The notes beneath the pieces were generated by a model. It was given only the letters and a program-made list of their open reading frames with translations, did no database searches and had not been told where the DNA came from. This document shows positions 33,951 through 45,885 of a stretch of 64,000 nt of DNA, piece after piece (positions within the stretch are counted from its first letter, which is position 1; each line of letters starts with the position of its first letter). The translations under genes and the position numbers were made by a program. The DNA lies in assembly GCF_003672135.1 (NCBI RefSeq), contig NC_039515.1, positions 6,634,001 to 6,698,000 of the forward strand. The letters run 5' to 3'. The stretch comes from Ooceraea biroi (taxonomy: Eukaryota > Arthropoda > Insecta > Hymenoptera > Formicidae).

Positions 33951-34272
33951 GTACGTGGGCGGCTCGCGGCGAGAGCTGTCGGGGGTGAAGGAACTGGTGA
34001 CCTCGAGGCGGGTGCAGAAGAGTCGGCCGTCGGGGGTCGCGAGGTCGGATGGCGGCTGCATCGGGGGCGTCAGTTCGGGAAGTGGCGGTGGCGGCGGCGG
34101 CGTCGGCGGCGGTGGCGGTGGTAGCGTCGGCGGCGTCGTCGCCGGCGGTCTTTTAGGTGGCTGCAGCGGCGGAAACGACGCCTTGGCGGAGCTCACGATC
34201 GAGGAGCTGGCCTCCATTCCAGCCGGAAATCACACCTCCGCCAATCACACGGGACATCCCTCTCATCACAAG
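33951..34272 (+). CDS. sick: Neuron navigator (sickie/NAV2) internal exon D, glycine-rich
   Basis: The acceptor is GGTTTCGCAG and the donor is AAG|GTCAGC. The first base completes the arginine codon left open by exon C (AG+G), and the exon ends in phase 0 to match exon E. It reads RYVGGSRRELSGVKELVTSR, then a long poly-glycine tract from GGC-type codons at about 34075-34165, then LAELTIEELASIPAGNHTS. I do not recognise the glycine-rich part from vertebrate navigators, so it is probably an insect- or lineage-specific insertion. It could be an alternative exon, since skipping it changes the phase. Assignment rests on splice signals, phase agreement on both sides and its place between two clear navigator exons. 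Confidence 0.72.
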
Positions 34273-34422
34273 GTCAGCGAACTCGCGAACTCGGAATCGA
34301 TTGCGCGCGCGACGCGGCCAGACGCGCGGTCGGAAATAGCGTCTATTAATTCTTATTTTCCGATTAGAGTCGCGAGTGGTCGCGAGCTCCAGCTCGCCAT
34401 CATTCCCGATGCCGTTTGCTTA
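34273..34422 (+). other. 5' start of the 17.0-kb intron D-E
   Basis: Starts GTCAGC. CpG-rich for about 150 bases up to the first fold-back element. Confidence 0.6.
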
Positions 34423-35148
34423 TTAAGGGGGGAGCCTGCTTTAGAACGTTGAAAATAAGGTAGAATTTTACGAATTGGTTTGGAGAAACTATACAGCGGA
34501 TCATTATAAAACTTCGATGCATTTATTAGTACATGTTTAAAGATAAAAAAATTATTTTTTTATTTGAATATATCGCCTGTAGAAGTCGTCCTGGAGGCGT
34601 CTTAGTGCAGCCGGCATTGTAAATTGGTGAGCATTCTCCTGCCTCCAAATTTCATCCAAACTGAAAAATTGAAATATTTTCTCGTTATTTATGAATTCCC
34701 ATCGTCGATGAACCTTTAATATTCATAAAAACATTAAGTTAAACAATGATTTTTGCATGAAAAAGTTCAAAAACTTTGCCTAAAAATCGTACTTTTGTGT
34801 TCTAAGCTCCACCATTTTGGCACTTTTCAACTTTTTTCTTCTCTCTTTGGTTCATCGACGATGGGAATTCATAAATAACGAGAACATATTTCAATTTTTC
34901 AGTTTAGACGAAATTTGGAGGCAGGAGAATGCTCACCAATTTGCAATGCCGGCGACGCGGCTGCACTAAGACGCCTCCAGGACGACCTCTACAAGCGATA
35001 TATTCAAATCAAAAAATAATTTTCTTATCTTTAAACATGTACTAATAAATGCATCAAAGTTTTATAATGATCCGCTGTATAGTTTCTCCAAAAACAATTC
35101 GTAAAATATACCTTATTTTCAGCGTTCTAAAACAGGCTCCCCCCTTAA
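34423..35148 (+). mobile_element. Fold-back element A, array member 1
   Basis: 726 bases. Left-type copy, with AGTACATGTTTAAAG on the left and CTAAAACAGG on the right. It is more diverged than members 2-5 (ACAATGATTTTTGC in the loop; GTAGAATTTTACG near the start). Confidence 0.9.
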
Positions 35149-35517
35149 GGGCATGCTGGAGTTGCTAGTGAACTATTTTTTCACTATAGCGATGGTAATT
35201 GCAGTTTCGAAAATTCTCTTTATTGCTTGTGCAGAATAAAAAATCCTTTTCCACAAATGAAGTATAGATAGAAAGAAAGTCCGCTCTACAGGACTTTATA
35301 CTCAAAATGGCAAAAAGTTAAAAACTTGAATTTGTCTTTTCTAACTTTGTTCCATTTTGAATATAAAGTCCTGTAGAGCGGACTTTCTTTCTATCTATAC
35401 TTCATTTGTGGAAAAGGATTTTTTATACTGCACAAGCAATAAAGAGAATTTTCGAAACTGCAATTACCATCGCTATAGTAAAAAAATAGTTCACTAGCAA
35501 CTCCAGCATCCCCTTAA
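35145..35517 (+). mobile_element. Fold-back element B, array member 1
   Basis: 373 bases, TTAA to TTAA, same structure as 5134-5506. Confidence 0.9.
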
Positions 35518-36240
35518 GGGGGGAGCCTGCTTTAGAACGTTGAAAATAAGGTATAATTTTACGAATTTGTTTGGAGAAACTATACAGCGGATCATTATAA
35601 AACTTTGATGCATTTATTAGTACGTGTTTAAAGATAAAAAAAATTATTTTTTTATTTGAATATATCGCCTGTAGAAGTCGTCCTGGAGGCGTCTTAGTGC
35701 AGCCGGCATTGTAAATTGGTGAGCATTCTCCCGCCTCCAAATTTCATCCAAACTGAAAAATTGAAATATTTTCTCGTTATTTATGAATTCCCATCGTCGA
35801 TGAACCTTTAATATTCATAAAAACATTAAGTTAAACAATTATTTTTGCATGAAAAAGTTCAAAAACTTTGCCTAAAAATCGTACTTTTGTGTTCTAAGCT
35901 CCACCATTTTGGCACTTTTCAACTTTTTTCTTCTCTCTTTGGTTCATCGACGATGGGAATTCATAAATAACGAGAACATATTTCAATTTTTCAGTTTAGA
36001 CGAAATTTGGAGGCAGGAGAATGCTCACCAATTTGCAATGCCGGCGACGCGGCTGCACTAAGACGCTTCCAGGACGACCTCTACAAGCGATATATTCAAA
36101 TCAAAAAATAATTTTCTTATCTTTAAACATGTACTAATAAATGCATCAAAGTTTTATAATGATCCGCTGTATAGTTTCTCCAAAAACAATTCGTAAAATA
36201 TACCTTATTTTCAGCGTTCTAAAACAGGCTCCCCCCTTAA
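35514..36240 (+). mobile_element. Fold-back element A, array member 2 (hybrid)
   Basis: 727 bases. It has the left-side variant AGTACGTGTTTAAAG of right-hand copies and the right-side variant CTAAAACAGG of left-hand copies. Confidence 0.9.
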
Positions 36241-36609
36241 GGGCATGCTGGAGTTGCTAGTGAACTATTTTTTCACTATAGCGATGGTAATTGCAGTTTC
36301 GAAAATTCTCTTTATTGCTTGTGCAGAATAAAAAATCCTTTTCCACAAATGAAGTATAGATAGAAAGAAAGTCCGCTCTACAGGACTTTATACTCAAAAT
36401 GGCAAAAAGTTAAAAACTTGAATTTGTCTTTTCTAACTTTGTTCCATTTTGAATATAAAGTCCTGTAGAGCGGACTTTCTTTCTATCTATACTTCATTTG
36501 TGGAAAAGGATTTTTTATACTGCACAAGCAATAAAGAGAATTTTCGAAACTGCAATTACCATCGCTATAGTAAAAAAATAGTTCACTAGCAACTCCAGCA
36601 TCCCCTTAA
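36237..36609 (+). mobile_element. Fold-back element B, array member 2
   Basis: 373 bases, like array B member 1. Confidence 0.9.
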
Positions 36610-37332
36610 GGGGGGAGCCTGCTTTAGAACGTTGAAAATAAGGTATAATTTTACGAATTTGTTTGGAGAAACTATACAGCGGATCATTATAAAACTTTGA
36701 TGCATTTATTAGTACGTGTTTAAAGATAAAAAAAATTATTTTTTTATTTGAATATATCGCCTGTAGAAGTCGTCCTGGAGGCGTCTTAGTGCAGCCGGCA
36801 TTGTAAATTGGTGAGCATTCTCCCGCCTCCAAATTTCATCCAAACTGAAAAATTGAAATATTTTCTCGTTATTTATGAATTCCCATCGTCGATGAACCTT
36901 TAATATTCATAAAAACATTAAGTTAAACAATTATTTTTGCATGAAAAAGTTCAAAAACTTTGCCTAAAAATCGTACTTTTGTGTTCTAAGCTCCACCATT
37001 TTGGCACTTTTCAACTTTTTTCTTCTCTCTTTGGTTCATCGACGATGGGAATTCATAAATAACGAGAACATATTTCAATTTTTCAGTTTAGACGAAATTT
37101 GGAGGCAGGAGAATGCTCACCAATTTGCAATGCCGGCGACGCGGCTGCACTAAGACGCTTCCAGGACGACCTCTACAAGCGATATATTCAAATCAAAAAA
37201 TAATTTTCTTATCTTTAAACATGTACTAATAAATGCATCAAAGTTTTATAATGATCCGCTGTATAGTTTCTCCAAAAACAATTCGTAAAATATACCTTAT
37301 TTTCAGCGTTCTAAAACAGGCTCCCCCCTTAA
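36606..37332 (+). mobile_element. Fold-back element A, array member 3 (hybrid)
   Basis: 727 bases, with the same hybrid variants as array A member 2. Confidence 0.9.
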
Positions 37333-37701
37333 GGGCATGCTGGAGTTGCTAGTGAACTATTTTTTCACTATAGCGATGGTAATTGCAGTTTCGAAAATTC
37401 TCTTTATTGCTTGTGCAGAATAAAAAATCCTTTTCCACAAATGAAGTATAGATAGAAAGAAAGTCCGCTCTACAGGACTTTATACTCAAAATGGCAAAAA
37501 GTTAAAAACTTGAATTTGTCTTTTCTAACTTTGTTCCATTTTGAATATAAAGTCCTGTAGAGCGGACTTTCTTTCTATCTATACTTCATTTGTGGAAAAG
37601 GATTTTTTATACTGCACAAGCAATAAAGAGAATTTTCGAAACTGCAATTACCATCGCTATAGTAAAAAAATAGTTCACTAGCAACTCCAGCATCCCCTTA
37701 A
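37329..37701 (+). mobile_element. Fold-back element B, array member 3
   Basis: 373 bases, like array B member 1. Confidence 0.9.
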
Positions 37702-38424
37702 GGGGGGAGCCTGCTTTAGAACGTTGAAAATAAGGTATAATTTTACGAATTTGTTTGGAGAAACTATACAGCGGATCATTATAAAACTTTGATGCATTTA
37801 TTAGTACGTGTTTAAAGATAAAAAAAATTATTTTTTTATTTGAATATATCGCCTGTAGAAGTCGTCCTGGAGGCGTCTTAGTGCAGCCGGCATTGTAAAT
37901 TGGTGAGCATTCTCCCGCCTCCAAATTTCATCCAAACTGAAAAATTGAAATATTTTCTCGTTATTTATGAATTCCCATCGTCGATGAACCTTTAATATTC
38001 ATAAAAACATTAAGTTAAACAATTATTTTTGCATGAAAAAGTTCAAAAACTTTGCCTAAAAATCGTACTTTTGTGTTCTAAGCTCCACCATTTTGGCACT
38101 TTTCAACTTTTTTCTTCTCTCTTTGGTTCATCGACGATGGGAATTCATAAATAACGAGAACATATTTCAATTTTTCAGTTTAGACGAAATTTGGAGGCAG
38201 GAGAATGCTCACCAATTTGCAATGCCGGCGACGCGGCTGCACTAAGACGCCTCCAGGACGACCTCTACAAGCGATATATTCAAATCAAAAAATAATTTTC
38301 TTATCTTTAAACATGTACTAATAAATGCATCAAAGTTTTATAATGATCCGCTGTATAGTTTCTCCAAAAACAATTCGTAAAATATACCTTATTTTCAGCG
38401 TTCTAAAACAGGCTCCCCCCTTAA
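37698..38424 (+). mobile_element. Fold-back element A, array member 4 (hybrid)
   Basis: 727 bases, with the same hybrid variants. Its right arm has AAGACGCCTCCAGG, whereas members 2 and 3 have AAGACGCTTCCAGG. Confidence 0.9.
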
Positions 38425-38793
38425 GGGCATGCTGGAGTTGCTAGTGAACTATTTTTTCACTATAGCGATGGTAATTGCAGTTTCGAAAATTCTCTTTATT
38501 GCTTGTGCAGAATAAAAAATCCTTTTCCACAAATGAAGTATAGATAGAAAGAAAGTCCGCTCTACAGGACTTTATACTCAAAATGGCAAAAAGTTAAAAA
38601 CTTGAATTTGTCTTTTCTAACTTTGTTCCATTTTGAATATAAAGTCCTGTAGAGCGGACTTTCTTTCTATCTATACTTCATTTGTGGAAAAGGATTTTTT
38701 ATACTGCACAAGCAATAAAGAGAATTTTCGAAACTGCAATTACCATCGCTATAGTAAAAAAATAGTTCACTAGCAACTCCAGCATCCCCTTAA
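38421..38793 (+). mobile_element. Fold-back element B, array member 4
   Basis: 373 bases, like array B member 1. Confidence 0.9.
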
Positions 38794-39516
38794 GGGGGGA
38801 GCCTGCTTTAGAACGTTGAAAATAAGGTATAATTTTACGAATTTGTTTGGAGAAACTATACAGCGGATCATTATAAAACTTTGATGCATTTATTAGTACG
38901 TGTTTAAAGATAAAAAAAATTATTTTTTTATTTGAATATATCGCCTGTAGAAGTCGTCCTGGAGGCGTCTTAGTGCAGCCGGCATTGTAAATTGGTGAGC
39001 ATTCTCCCGCCTCCAAATTTCATCCAAACTGAAAAATTGAAATATTTTCTCGTTATTTATGAATTCCCATCGTCGATGAACCTTTAATATTCATAAAAAC
39101 ATTAAGTTAAACAATTATTTTTGCATGAAAAAGTTCAAAAACTTTGCCTAAAAATCGTACTTTTGTGTTCTAAGCTCCACCATTTTGGCACTTTTCAACT
39201 TTTTTCTTCTCTCTTTGGTTCATCGACGATGGGAATTCATAAATAACGAGAACATATTTCAATTTTTCAGTTTAGACGAAATTTGGAGGCAGGAGAATGC
39301 TCACCAATTTGCAATGCCGGCGACGCGGCTGCACTAAGACGCCTCCAGGACGACCTCTACAAGCGATATATTCAAATAAAAAAATAATTTTTTTATCTTT
39401 AAACATGTACTAATAAATGCATCAAAGTTTTATAACGATCCGCTGTATAGTTTCTCCAAAAACAATTCGTAAAATATACCTTATTTTCAGCGTTCTAAAG
39501 CAGGCTCCCCCCTTAA
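38790..39516 (+). mobile_element. Fold-back element A, array member 5 (right-type)
   Basis: 727 bases. It has AGTACGTGTTTAAAG on the left and CTAAAGCAGG on the right, the full right-hand type. It also has CAAATAAAAAAATAATTTTT where members 1-4 have CAAATCAAAAAATAATTTTC. Confidence 0.9.
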
Positions 39517-42500
39517 TAACCCGTCTCAGGCAGAGAGAGAGAGATGCTGAGGATCGCGCAGAAGAGGAACCGCATGACGGTGGAATCTTTCTGTCGTTAT
39601 TACTGGCATATTTGCTCATTTCCCGAATTGAAATATTCTCAATTGTCCCGTTTTATTGGATTTTTATTCTAATTTCTTTCCTAGATCAAGCGTGATGGAA
39701 AGCGTATAAAGCAGTAAGAAAGTCGCAATTTTTGTGGTATTTCAATTTTCATTCCTCTTTTGGTAATTTCTGCTTATCACTTTTGCGATCGGGATATTAT
39801 TGGAAAGCATGTGCTGTTCGTCGCGGTTGTTGAAGGGATAATCCAACAGTCACTGACGTGTTAGATGACCAAAGGGACTAATGCTGACAGTCGCCGGATG
39901 TATCGTTGATGATTACAGTGACCATCGGTGCAATAATTGGCAGGTACCTATGGTCAACGACTGTATGTGCTCGCGACTCGAAACGAGCCAATCATACAGT
40001 GACATGCTCTCGGGGAAACGTTTCGACCAGAATTGTCAAATGTGTTCAGCAGACTGACGGAAAATTTGCCAGTGCGATTAAACGAGAATTTCCAGTCGCA
40101 AGAACATTTTTCAACTCCGAAAGACTCTTCTATTAATATACAAAATTTGTTTTGTAAAACTCGAGTCACTCATTCTTTTTTTCTAGATAACGGATCTCTT
40201 TCATCCGCGATGAGAAAATTTCAATTTGCGAGGCTTCACCGGCTATCAATACTTTCTACTTTTAATTATTTGAAGTGAAGTTACGATTTTTTTTACGATA
40301 ATGTCGCGGATCGATCAAAGTCCTTTTTAATTAACGCTCAAATGGTTGCAGAAGAGCAAAAAAGGAACGATGATGCATGCATGGACACGATCTCAGAACC
40401 CATACGGACACAATCGGGTCACAAAGCGTGGAGCATGTGTGCGCGTCAGCTGTTGCATCGCGCAGCTGTCGTGCACTGAGCGTCCCACTATCCAGAGAAC
40501 GACTTTTTCACTCTCGCGAGTCATCGCAAATCGCTATTTTTAAGCCCCTACATTCTTACGCTCTATTACTCTTACATACAATTATCAATTCGTTTTATTT
40601 CTTTTAACACCGGAATTAACGGCGTAAACAGTATAATAAAAAAAGAACGATTGCAGAGAACTGTTACAAAACCTATACTTATTAACAATCTGTTTTACGT
40701 GAAACGAGAATTATAAAAATTTTTGCGATCTGTTTTTATTACGAAACAAAAGTGATGATGCATTTCCATTTAGATATTTTGGCTAACAAGAGAGAAAAGA
40801 GAGAGTTAAGGTTCAGGGTGATACAACGCAACGATGTATCAAACGCGCTGCATCCAATCCTCTTACACCAACTCGATAGTCATCCTTTCGAGACGTCCTG
40901 AAGCTGATACATAAAGAAAAAACATTCCCGTTCGATCCTCGTCGTTCTTCTCAGAGCACTATACCTTTCTTCTAATCCTCCATGATATCCTTCGCGATCC
41001 TTTCCGATACTCGGCCGTCGTCGTCAATGTCGCCTGGTCTTCCTTCCGGTCCTCTGCCTGCGAGAAATCGTTCAGCTATAAAATGATCTCCGTGTTGCCG
41101 ACTTTCTTTCCGCTTCGAGAAATTTGATAAAATAAACCCTCGAGGTGTAGCGAAAATAATAGAAATAGAAGATAGAATTTCCTTATTATCAAAAACGCAT
41201 TCTACTACCAGACAGAATAATAAAATTAATTTTTTGGTATTTTTGTGGGAAAGATTATAATATGAGAGTTATATATGAGAAATAAAATAATTATTTCAAA
41301 AGTTTCCGGATTTTATTATACCGAATATAACATAATTATAGTTATTGGATTTTTTATTATTATAAATAAATATGAAATATGAAAAACATTGTGAATACAT
41401 AAATGTATACTATTTTATATGCGAATAATAATAATGGACATGTGTTGCCATTGATATATTCAATTTGATTGTTCCCAATGAAAAATTAAAAGAGGAAAAA
41501 TTTATTCAAGCAAGAAAGGAGGGAAAGAGGAGAGATTAGTCGTACGCTTCGCGCGCGAACAGTTTTGCAGCACAGGGTCACGGCAGGTCGTCGTTGAATA
41601 GAATCGATATCTGCCATGCGAAATAATAAACGCTCCTCTTCTCCTGCCGGCAACTTTATTTCTCTCCGCCTCTCTTTTTTTCACGGAAGAAAGTTTAACT
41701 GTAGCGACATCAACGTCACGAAAAATACCTGCAACGTTTTAAAAAGGCTCGAGAGAAAGAGAGAGAGAACTTTGATCGACCAAAGTTATCTTCCCTTAAG
41801 TATTCCTTTTTTTCTCCTTTCTTCTCTATTCTTTTCAACCGTAAACAAATTGCATCGCGTTTAAATCCTAATTGTAACTCAATCAACGGGAACGGAAATA
41901 ATTCTCGAGAAGTCACGTTTCGCGTCGCAGTGAGGCGTATTTCCGCTTGATTTTAACATTTTCTTCGCGCTCCTCCGAAGATGACCGACTTTCGCGGAAT
42001 TGATCCTCTTTCACTCATCGAGATGACCGACGGCTAACGAGCGCCCTATTTGCCGAGATGCGCTACGCGCGATAATCCTTCCTTCCCATTAAAAGCCCAG
42101 CCCATTAATTATCCACGGCACTGTGCATTACACACGACCGCGAATCGGCGGTTTTAATCGGAGGCTTTGAAGTCGGTCGCGTCGATATAAATGTCCCTTT
42201 TAACGGCGATTATTATAATGAAATAATTACTGGCGGTGCTGCACTCCTCTTTCCCCAGTCGATTCCGTTCGATGTGCCACTTATCGCGACTGAACTGATC
42301 TCGATGGCCGCGTCGAGCCGCGTTAATTAAATATTTATGGCTTTACAACACTAATTTATGTGAAAAAGCAGAGTTTACTCTAGCCTTCATTTCGAAAGCG
42401 AACAAACATTTCAAGCAGATAAATATCCTGTTAATTGCGCACGTTTTACTCTGTTCAATTCCAATCTCCAACATAATAGCCATTTTTAAACGTAAATTTC

Positions 42501-42577
42501 GCTTTATTTAATTCTGGATGTTATCACTTTGCACATTATTCTATTAAATAGCGTTATGTAATTATATTATTACATAT
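39517..42577. other. Intron D-E segment without recognised gene
   Basis: AT-rich with CpG-rich patches (about 40370-40540, 41880-42330). Short frames only. Nothing specific recognised. Confidence 0.4.
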
Positions 42578-42579
42578 TA

Positions 42580-45500
42580 TTAGGAGTGTGATTTAGTTTT
42601 GAGGGTTTTGCAACAGATGGCTGTAGTGTCAGTTTGTTCCAATAGCTGTTTCCGATAACTGTTCTTTCTTACAGTCTTGACATTATCCATCACATTTAGT
42701 AGCATTATAGCAATAGATGCAATAACAGTCGTGTTTGTATCATCGTAAAAATGCAACTTCCGAAACAGCATTTTCGACATGCGTTGCTTTTGTTTTTTAA
42801 TCAAAAGAAAACTGCGGCTGACGGTTATAGAATTCTTGTCGAAACTTATGGTGATTCTGCCCCATCAATTAAGACGCGTGAATACTGGTTTAGACGCTTT
42901 AAAAGTGGTCATACTGATGTGAAGGACAAAGAACGCTCGGGACAACCAAGAAAGCTTGAAAATGCAGATTTGCATTATTGGACGAAAATCCAACACAATC
43001 CACTTCAGAACTTGCCAGAGCATTAAATGTTGATCGTAAAACAGTTACCAAACATTGACATGAAATGGGAAAAATTCAGAAAGAAGGGAAATGGGTTCGA
43101 CATCAATTATCGGAAAGTGCGATTGCGAACCGGTTGAACATTTGCATTTCGTTGATCGCCAGGCAAAAAAAGAAGAGTCCTTTGTCTCGGATTGTTACTG
43201 GGGATGAAAAGTGGATCTATTTTGATAATCCGAAACGCAGAAAATCATGGGTGGATCCAGGCGAACCATCAACATCCACTCCGAGACGCAATATTCACGG
43301 TTCAACAGTAATGCTCTGTATTTGGTGGGATAGTGTACTATGAGCTGTTAAATCCGCATGCGACTGTCACGGCTGATCGTTATCGACACCAATTGTACAA
43401 GTCGAAGCAAGCATTGGACCAAAAACGACCACCAATTGCGAGTAAACGACGGAAAGTGATTCTTCTTCGTGACAACGCTCGACCTGACGTTGCGTTATCG
43501 GTGAAACAAACACTATTAGAGCTTGAATGGGAAGTCTTACCGCACCCCGCGTATTCTCCATGCGAGTATTATTTGTTCCGGTCGATGCAACACGCTTTAG
43601 AGGATACACACTTTCATAATTTGGAAGAAGCGCGAAAATTCGTCGACGAATGGATCGACTCGAAAGAAGAGTCATTTTATCGTGGTGGAATCCATCTCTT
43701 GCCATAGCATTAAATGTTGATCGTACAACAGTTACCAAACGTTTACATGAAATGGGAAAAATTCAGAAAGAAGGGAAATGGGTTCGACATCAATTATCGG
43801 AAAGTGCGATTGCGAACCGGTTGAACATTTGCATTTCGTTGATCGCCAGGCAAAAAAAGAAGAGTCTTTTGTCTCGGATTGTTACTGGGGATGAAAAGTG
43901 GATCTGTTTTGATAATCCGAAACGCAGAAAATCATGGGTGGATCATCAACATCCACTCCGAGACGCAATATTCACGGTTGAAAAGTAATGCTCTGTATTT
44001 GGTGGGATAGTGTACTATGAGCTGTTAAATCCGCACGAGACTGTCACGGCTGATCGTTATCGACACCAATTGTACAAGTCGAAGCAAGCATTGGACCAAA
44101 AACGACCACCAATTGCGAGTAAACGACGGAAAGTGATTCTTCTTCGTGGCAACGCTCGACCTGACGTTGCGTTATCAGTGAAACAAGCACTATTAGAGCC
44201 TGAATGGGAAGTCTTACCGCACCCCGCGTATTCTCCATGCGATTATTATTTGTTCCGGTCGATGCAACACGCTTTAGAGGATACACACTTTCATAATTTC
44301 GAAGAAGTGCGAAAATTCGTCGACAAATGGATCGACTGAAAAGAAGAGTCATTTTATCGTGGTGGAATCCATCTCTTGCCAGAGCATTGAATGTTGATCG
44401 TACAACAGTTACCAAACATTTACATGAAACGGGAAAAATTCAGAAAGAAGGGAAATGGGTTCGACATCAATTATCGGAAAGTGCGATTGCGAACCGGTTG
44501 AACATTTGCATTTCGTTGATCGCCAGGCAAAAAAAGAAGAGTCTTTTGTCTCGGATTGTTACTGGGGATGAAAAGTGGATCTATTTTGATAATCCGAAAC
44601 GCAGAAAATCATGGGTGGATCCAGGCGAACCATCAACATCCACTCCGAGACGCAATATTCACGGTTCAACAGTAATGCTCTGTATTTGGTGGGATAGTGT
44701 ACTATGAGCTGTTAAATCCGCACGAGACTGTCACGGCTGATCGTTATCGACACCAATTGTACAAGTCGAAGCAAGCATTGGACCAAAAACGACCACCAAT
44801 TGCGAGTAAACGACGGAAAGTGATTCTTCTTCGTGACAACGCTCGACCTGACGTTGCGTTATCAGTGAAACAAACACTCTTAGAGCTTGAATGAGAAGTC
44901 TTACCGCCCCCCGCGTATTCTCCGGACCAATGAGCAATCTCCATGCGATTATTATTTGTTCCGGTCGATGCAACACGCTTTAGAGGATACACACTTTCAT
45001 AATTTGGAAGAAGCGCGAAAATTCGTCGACGAATGGATCGACTCGAAAGAAGAGTCATTTTATCGTGGTGGAATCCATCTCTTGCCAGAGCATTAAATGT
45101 TGATCGTACAACAGTTACCAAACATTTACATGAAACGGGAAAAATTCAGAAAGAAGGGAAATGGGTTTCACATCAATTATCGGAAAGTGCCATTTGAACA
45201 TTTGCATTTCGTTGATCGCCAGGCAAAAAAAGAAGAGTCTTTTGTCTCGGATTGTTACTGGGGATGAAAAGTGGATCTATTTTGATAATCCGAAACGCAG
45301 AAAATCATGGGTGGATCCAGGCGAACCATCAACATCCACTCCGAGACGCAATATTCGCGGTTGAAAAGTAATGCTCTGTATTTGGTGGGATAGTGTACTA
45401 TGAGCTGTTAAATCCGCACGAGACTGTCACGGCTGATCGTTATCGGCACCAATTGTACAAGTCGAAGCAAGCATTGGACCAAAAACGACCACCAATTGCG

Positions 45501-45883
45501 AGTAAACGACGGAAAGTGATTCTTCTTCGTGACAACACTCGACCTGACGTTGCGTTATCAGTGAAACAAACACTATTAGAGCTTGAATGGCAAGTCTTCT
45601 CCGGACATTGCTCCATGCGATTATTATTTGTTCCGGTCGATGCAACACGCTTTAGAGGATACACACTTTCATAATTTCGAAGAAGCGCGAAAATTCGTCG
45701 ACGAATGGATCGACTGAAAAGAAGAGTCATTTTATCGTGGTGGAATCCATCTGTTGCCAGAAAGATGGGAAAAAGTTATAGAAAATGAAGGAAAATATTT
45801 TGATTAAGGTATTCATTCATTATCATATTTAAATATACGCGTTTTTGAGCAAAAAAACCCTCAAAACTAAATCACACCCCTAA
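42580..45883 (+). mobile_element. Internally expanded mariner, copy 2 (3.3 kb)
   Basis: The left end is TTAGGAGTGTGATTTAGTTT, with TA at 42578-42579. The right end, inverted, is TTAGGGGTGTGATTTAGTTT. A clean TA is not seen at the right flank; the next bases are TTA. It has the same family and lesions as 17775-21079, including the shared frameshift after CIWWDSVL. The N-terminal part starts near 42751 (QLPKQHFRHALLLFFNQKKT) and loses frame near 42973. The C-terminus after the last unit is intact (ERWEKVIENEGKYFD). Confidence 0.92.
43012..45753 (+). repeat. Four tandem copies of the mariner segment, copy 2
   Basis: Unit starts are at 43012, 43699, 44376 and 45082, with the closing TTGCCAGA at 45754 (687, 677, 706 and 672 bases). 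The second start is mutated to TTGCCATA. The third unit (44376) keeps extra sequence around TATTCTCCGGACCAATGAGC. The fourth lacks bases near GAAAGTGCCATTTGAAC. Confidence 0.92.
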
Positions 45884-45885
45884 TT

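Larger units (their letters stand above)
34423..39516 (+). repeat. Tandem array of alternating fold-back elements, A-B-A-B-A-B-A-B-A
   Basis: Five A and four B elements share TTAA at every junction (35145, 35514, 36237, 36606, 37329, 37698, 38421, 38790). The repeat period from 35514 on is exactly 1,092 bases. The internal units look almost identical. The minus frame of 105 codons repeated every 1,092 bases is a by-product of the array. Confidence 0.95.

Noticed and set aside
35423..39016. A 105-codon minus-strand frame repeated four times every 1,092 bases
   Set aside because: It spans the junction of the non-coding fold-back elements B and A and repeats only because the array repeats. No motif, and the same stretch is closed in the other composites.
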